From contig NW_026732544.1 of the NCBI RefSeq assembly GCF_028476545.1, forward strand, positions 61,279 through 125,278: 64,000 bases of DNA. The letters run 5' to 3'. Origin of the DNA: Physella acuta. Taxonomy: Eukaryota > Mollusca > Gastropoda > Physidae. A program made the position numbers and the translations under genes. Position 1 is the first letter of the stretch; every line of letters begins with the position of its first letter. Shown piece by piece: positions 27,901 to 33,900 of this stretch. The notes below the pieces were generated by a model, which was not told the DNA's origin, did not search any database, and worked only from the letters and a program-made list of their open reading frames with translations.

Positions 27901-30900
27901 GCATGATTCTCTGGATAAACCACTGACAGGGAGTCCAAATGACATACATCTAATGCAACATCATCCACAGATGTTAATTCATCTATTGCCGTACCATCTA
28001 AAAACTCAGCATTTCCATGTACATTATTAACAGCTGTCAAAGCACTTTTTAAACTAGCATCGGCTAATGTCAAGGCAACTTCTGTAACACTATTTTCTGA
28101 AGGTGTGAGATCTGCTTCAGCACTACCTCCTAATGAAGAAGCTTTTTCTAAAGCACTATCTTCTAATGAAGCAGCCTTTTCTAAAGCACTATCTTCTAAT
28201 GAAGCAGCCTTTTCTAAAGCACTATCTTCTAATGAAGCAGCCTTTTCTAAAGCACCACAGTCTGATGACATAGCACCTTCAGCAAGAACCATAGCGGCAC
28301 ACACCTCCTCATCTTCCCCATCATCAAGGCCAAACTCACTAGACGACACATCATGTGACTTAACACACTCAGTACTTTTCCTATTGATATCCTCAGCAAC
28401 TCTATCACTGCTGACATATAGATCTGTATTTGGGGTGCTTACTGTGCTCTCCTCAATTCTAAGTGTGGATGAAACTCCACAATGTTCTTTGATCTGGCTA
28501 AAAGCACCGCCTTTATTTGAACCAATATGAGAAATGGCATTTCTGTTATTTGAACTAATAAGGGAAATAGCACTGGTGTTATTTGAACCAATATGGGGGA
28601 TAACAATGTCGTTATTTGAACCAGTATGCGGAATAACACCGCCGTTATTTGAAACAATTTTTGGAATAACACAGCCGTTATTTGAACCAATATGTGGAAT
28701 AACACAGCCGTTATTTGAACCAATATGTGGAATAACACAGCCGTTATTTGAACCAATATGTGGAATAACACTGCCATTATTTGAACCAATATGTGAAATA
28801 ACACTGCCGTTATTTGTACCAATATGTGGAATAACACTGCCGTTATTTGTACCAATATGTGGAATAACACTACCATTATTTTGACTAACTTGAGGAAGAT
28901 CCATGCTGTGACCTACAGTAGACAACTGGGGGACCACGCTGGCTTCAACTTGACTACTACACAGAACCTGACTAGGAAACGTAGGCGACGATCTATCTTC
29001 ATCAAACGCCTGCAAACCTACATGGTCGGGATCAGCTTCCTCACCTTGAAGTGTACCAAACATTTCCTCCACCAAGACATCTGAGATGTCCTCAACCTGA
29101 GAACTAACCAATGGAATCTCATCATCAGAATCATCCCTCTTTTCATTTTGTTGATCTATCTCAGTGGCAAGAAACTGGTTGTCCTCTAATAAATCCAAGC
29201 TTTCAAATGAATCATTATTGTCGACAACTTCTACTACCTTGCGGGATAGATTTTTATTATCATTAACGGATGTTCCTAACAGTAAGGATGAAAACGAAGC
29301 CGACATCTCAACAAAGGGATGAAAAGTCATCGCTTCGTTATTTAACTCGTTATTCATCACGTCCTTACTGAATCGTACTTTTTTTCTGAAAGCTGATTTT
29401 GGCGTCAGGGGGTTTTTCAAAATTGAATGGACAACAGATTTCTCACCCTCGTTTTTATTACAATGTAAGAATTCAATTTTTTGATCTTTAGAAATTTCCT
29501 TTCCAGAAGTTTCTATCTTACTACTACAGCTCACTACTAAATCATTCAAAGTAATCATCTGCTTAACGACAAGTTCCGCTTTCTCCAGGTCAATTTCATC
29601 TTTTCTAACAACGGTATCATCAATTAAATCGTTATACTCTTGACTGTCATTCATCAAAACGGTGTTCTCTTTTACAGAGCTCTTCGTGGCAAAAACAAGA
29701 CTCCCCTTGTCTTCTTGACTCGCAAACACTTTAGCTAAAACTTCTTCAATGTGGTTTCTATCCCTTAGTTTGACATCTTTCTTCGTACTTGATACGTCAT
29801 CACTGCTTACATTCCTACGAGTGGAAGATTTCGTAACAGAGCTACAGTGGCTTGAGGCGGAGACGTCGTTGTCTGCGTCTCGGTGGTTGTCTTTTAAAAT
29901 GCTTGAATCTGCTTGAGAGAGGCAACCTTTTGCCAAGTGAGATTCAATCATTTCTATTTCTGAGGCTGACAGTGTTTCAGAAAACACAGAGTCTTCTTCT
30001 GTAGTTAATTTATCCTGCCAAGAATTGTCAGAACTTGTAGCTTGAAGGTTCACATCTCTCAATAAAGATGGCTTAGAAAGGTCAGAGTTCATAGAGATAG
30101 GGTTCATATCTTTTAATACAGATGGCTTAGCGAGGTCAGAGTTCACATCTTTAAATAAACATGTCTTTGAGCTCACAGTCTTAACACTTTGTTTCTTTAC
30201 ACAGGCTTCATGGGGTTGCATGAGGGGACATAATGCTGCATCTAAAACACCTCCCCTGATTTTAGAAGAAGAGTGAACGCCCTTGTCGGGGCAAAGTTCA
30301 CTAGCATTCAAGTCTTCAAACAGGGTGGCATCACACTGCTGGTACCACTCCCCCCCACCACTCAGAAAGGACTGCTCCTCCTCCACGGTGATGTTGCCGT
30401 CATTCCCATGGTTCAGGCTGTCATCAATCCAAGATGTCTGCCCCGGGGAAAAAAGCTGACGATGTATTGCCTGAAATTAGATTTTAAAATTTAAATTCAT
30501 ATATTCAAACTAATTTTCAATGAAAATATAATAATTTCTATTTCTCTACAAAAGTCTTTAAAAATCAATCATAGTTATGCTTATTTAGTGGTAAGAATTT
30601 TCTTCACCTCTATAATGTTTAGGTTTTAGGTTTGAACAAAATATGTGAATATAGCTCGTCTGACTGATAAAATGATGGCTCATTAATCTGGTTATCTCCC
30701 CTTTTGTTATTGAATATAGTAATCTTTAAATGCATTAATTTGTTATGATTATTTAACATCTAATTATATTGAAAACAATACTCTTGTGATCTCATCTAAA
30801 ATTAATGTACCTGAAAAGAAATCACTGCATTACATAGAGAATAACACTAAGTTACATGATTTGACTTGCAAACCCATCCACAGAAAAAATTTGTAAAATT

Positions 30901-33900
30901 TAACAAAACAAACCTTAGGCTTTACAACATTCTCAACTGTAGTGTCAATCATTGTGGGCCCTTCTGTAAAAAAAAAATTATATTGTGTTTTAAATCTGGC
31001 ATAATGTAAGTGTAAGGAGAACTATTTTAAATCTTAGAACTTTATAACTACATTAATCAAATGTTCTCTATGGGATGGAGTGATTAGGGATAGGCGTGGA
31101 CGACTCGGTGAAGCTTATAGTTGCTAAACTGGAAAGTCTCAAGTTCGAACCCTCTGGCAGATGAGGCTCGTTAGCTGGGGGCAGCCACTTTTTTAGGAGA
31201 GACAACTCCAAAATTAAACAACTGCTGCCTTATAGTTTGTTCTTGATTGGACAAAGGCTATGGAAGCAAATCCAAAAAGAAAAGCAGGCTGAAATCGGAG
31301 TCAATGGCCTCAATGGCGTTTAACCAGTTGACACGTATCCTTAATTATGATGGAGGCGTGATCGAGTCGGCAAAAGCTCATGGTTGATAAATTCGAAAAA
31401 GTCTCGAGTTCAAACCTTCTGGCAGATAAGGCTCGATCCCCTCCAACGCTAAAAATTAAGAATGAAGAAGAAGACTACAAAATAAAATTACGGACTGCAA
31501 ACAGAATTTCTGTAGATTGTTTTCTATTTAAAAACTACAATAATCATAGGTTATGGGGATGAATGAACTTGTTTACTTTTACAACAGCTGTCACTGGTTA
31601 GCAGAGAAGATTGTGAAGGTGTAGCCATAGCACTGCTCCATGAAACATCGGCATAGCTGGTGCAAAGTGGCTCGCAGTTCTTTCCCCTTGTTGGAAACAT
31701 TCTTTTGTTGCCCCTGTAAAGAATTGATTGGTTTTTTTTTTACATAATAAGTGATATCTAACCACTGCTACATATTTTACAGAAAGACCCATTAATATTT
31801 ATTAACACATTTTTATTAACTCAGCTTCGCGTTTGTGTGTTTGTTGTTAAAATTGACATCGAAAATTAGCCCACTTCTGATTGTTCTATAGTTCTGAAAT
31901 TTGGCATGCAGGCTACTTTCGCCTAACAATTTCAGATGCAATCATAAAAACTAGCAATTAGAGACCGTAATTAGCTTAATTTAATTACGCCCAAAGGACC
32001 ATAAAATTGAGGACATGATTTCTAAAGATACCGACAAGACTGGAGGCTTATTGACACAGTTACTTCGGCCCCAATCGATGTGAGCGCGCTGGCCGTGATC
32101 GTATAGTGGTTAGTACTTCACGTTGTGGCCGCGACAACCCAGGTTCGAATCCTGGTCGCTCAAGATTTTTTTAGTCCGTGTATTTATAAACACTTAGTCA
32201 ATTCATACTTAATCAAGTCATTAGATAAAGTAGAAAATAAAATACTTAAAAAAAACTTTTTAAAAAACCACGTTTTTCTTGTGGACTAAAAAGTAGAAAA
32301 TAACTATTTACATACATTTGATGACAAAAAACGTGGGTACGTTCACCATCAAATTTCCCGACCCATCTGCCCGACCCACGTTTTTTGTCATCAAATGTAT
32401 GTAAATAGTTATTTTCTACTTTTTAGTCCACAAGAAAAACGTGGTTTTTTAAAAAGTTTTTTTTAAGTATTTTATTTTCTCCTTTTTAGTCCGTTGCTAC
32501 ACATGAAAAACGTGGTTTTTAAAAAGTTTTTTATATAGTTTATTTTCTACTTTATCTAATCACTTGATTAAGTATGACTTGACTAAGTGTTTTTAAATAC
32601 ACGGACTAAAAAAATCTTGAGCGACCGATACGCTTTAAACAGAGAAGGGGCGTAATTTACGTTGCTGGCGTGGAGATCTACTCACGAATCACGTGATCAA
32701 ATCTCCCATAAACAAACAAATAAACGCAAAGCTGAGTTAAGGAAAAACGTGTTTATGTGTATTTTAGCATGCCCAGCGTACCAACCGTGTCACCGTTAAC
32801 AATGTGTTACCGTGTCCGTTCTCCTTTTTAGTCCGTTGCTACACATAAAAAACGTGGTTTTTTAAAAAGTTTTTTTTAAGTATTTTATTTTCTCCTTTTT
32901 AGTCCGTTGCTACACATGAAAAACGTGGTTTTTAAAAAAGTGTTTATAAATACACGGACTAAAAATCTTGAGCGACCAGGATTCGAACCTGGGTTGTCGC
33001 GGCCACAACGCGAAGTATTAACCACTATACGATCACGGCCAGCGCGCTCACATCGATTGGGGCCGAAGTAACTGTGTCATTAGGCCTCCAGTCTTGTCGG
33101 TATCTTTAGAAATCATGTCCTCAATTTTATGGTCCTTTGGGCGTAATTAAATTAAGCTAATTACGGTCTCTAATTGCTAGTTTTTATGATTGCATCTGAA
33201 ATTGTTAGGCGAAAGTAGCCTACATGCCAAATTTCAGATCTATAGAGCAATCAGAAGTGGGCTAATTTTCGATGTCAATTTTAACAACAAACAAATAAAC
33301 AAACGCGAAGCTGAGTTAAGAAAAACGTGTTAATAAACTATATAAAAAACTTTTTTAAAAACCACATTTTTCATGTGTAGCAACGGACTAAAAAGGAGAA
33401 AATAAAATACTTAAAAAAAACTTTTTAAAAAACCACGTTTTTCTTGTGGACTAAAAAGTAGAAAATAACTATTTACATACATTTGATGACAAAAAACTTG
33501 GGTCGGGCAGATGGGTCGGGAAATTTGATGGTGAACGTACCCACGTTTTTTGTCATCAAATGTATGTAAATAGTTATTTTCTACTTTTTAGTCCACAAGA
33601 AAAACGTGGTTTTTTAAAAAGTTTTTTTTAAGTATTTTATTTTTTTAAAATGACAACAACAAAAACTACAGGGGAAATATTGATCATGGGGCATTAAATA
33701 ACTTGTGGAAACAGTTAAAGAATGTTAAAAAGTAAGATTTTAAAATTGTATGAAACAAAAGACCAACAAATTATATTTTTACCTAAAGTTTTCATTGGTA
33801 AAGTTAAACCATGATAACTCTAATGCATAATTTGAAGTAGTCCCACACAGTAGATGGAATGATGGACATAAAAAGAGATTTTTTAAATCATGCCCTTATA

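Larger units (their letters stand above)
31800..33650. mobile_element. Fold-back inverted-repeat element in BRCA2 intron 3
   Basis: Left arm 31,800-32,190 and right arm 32,941-33,330 are inverted copies with ends TTAACTCAGCTTCGCGTTT and AAACGCGAAGCTGAGTTAA. Both arms carry a tRNA-His-like stretch. The centre and the right flank hold further palindromes built on 'aaaaaccacgtttttcttgt' and 'acatacatttgatgacaaaa' (32,215-32,480 and 33,360-33,650). No protein-coding part is seen. It could fold into a very long hairpin in DNA or pre-mRNA. Confidence 0.85.

Noticed and set aside
32092-33044. Two functional tRNA-His genes
   Set aside because: Anticodon and A/B boxes are present, but the acceptor stem does not pair and both copies are embedded in a repeated fold-back element.
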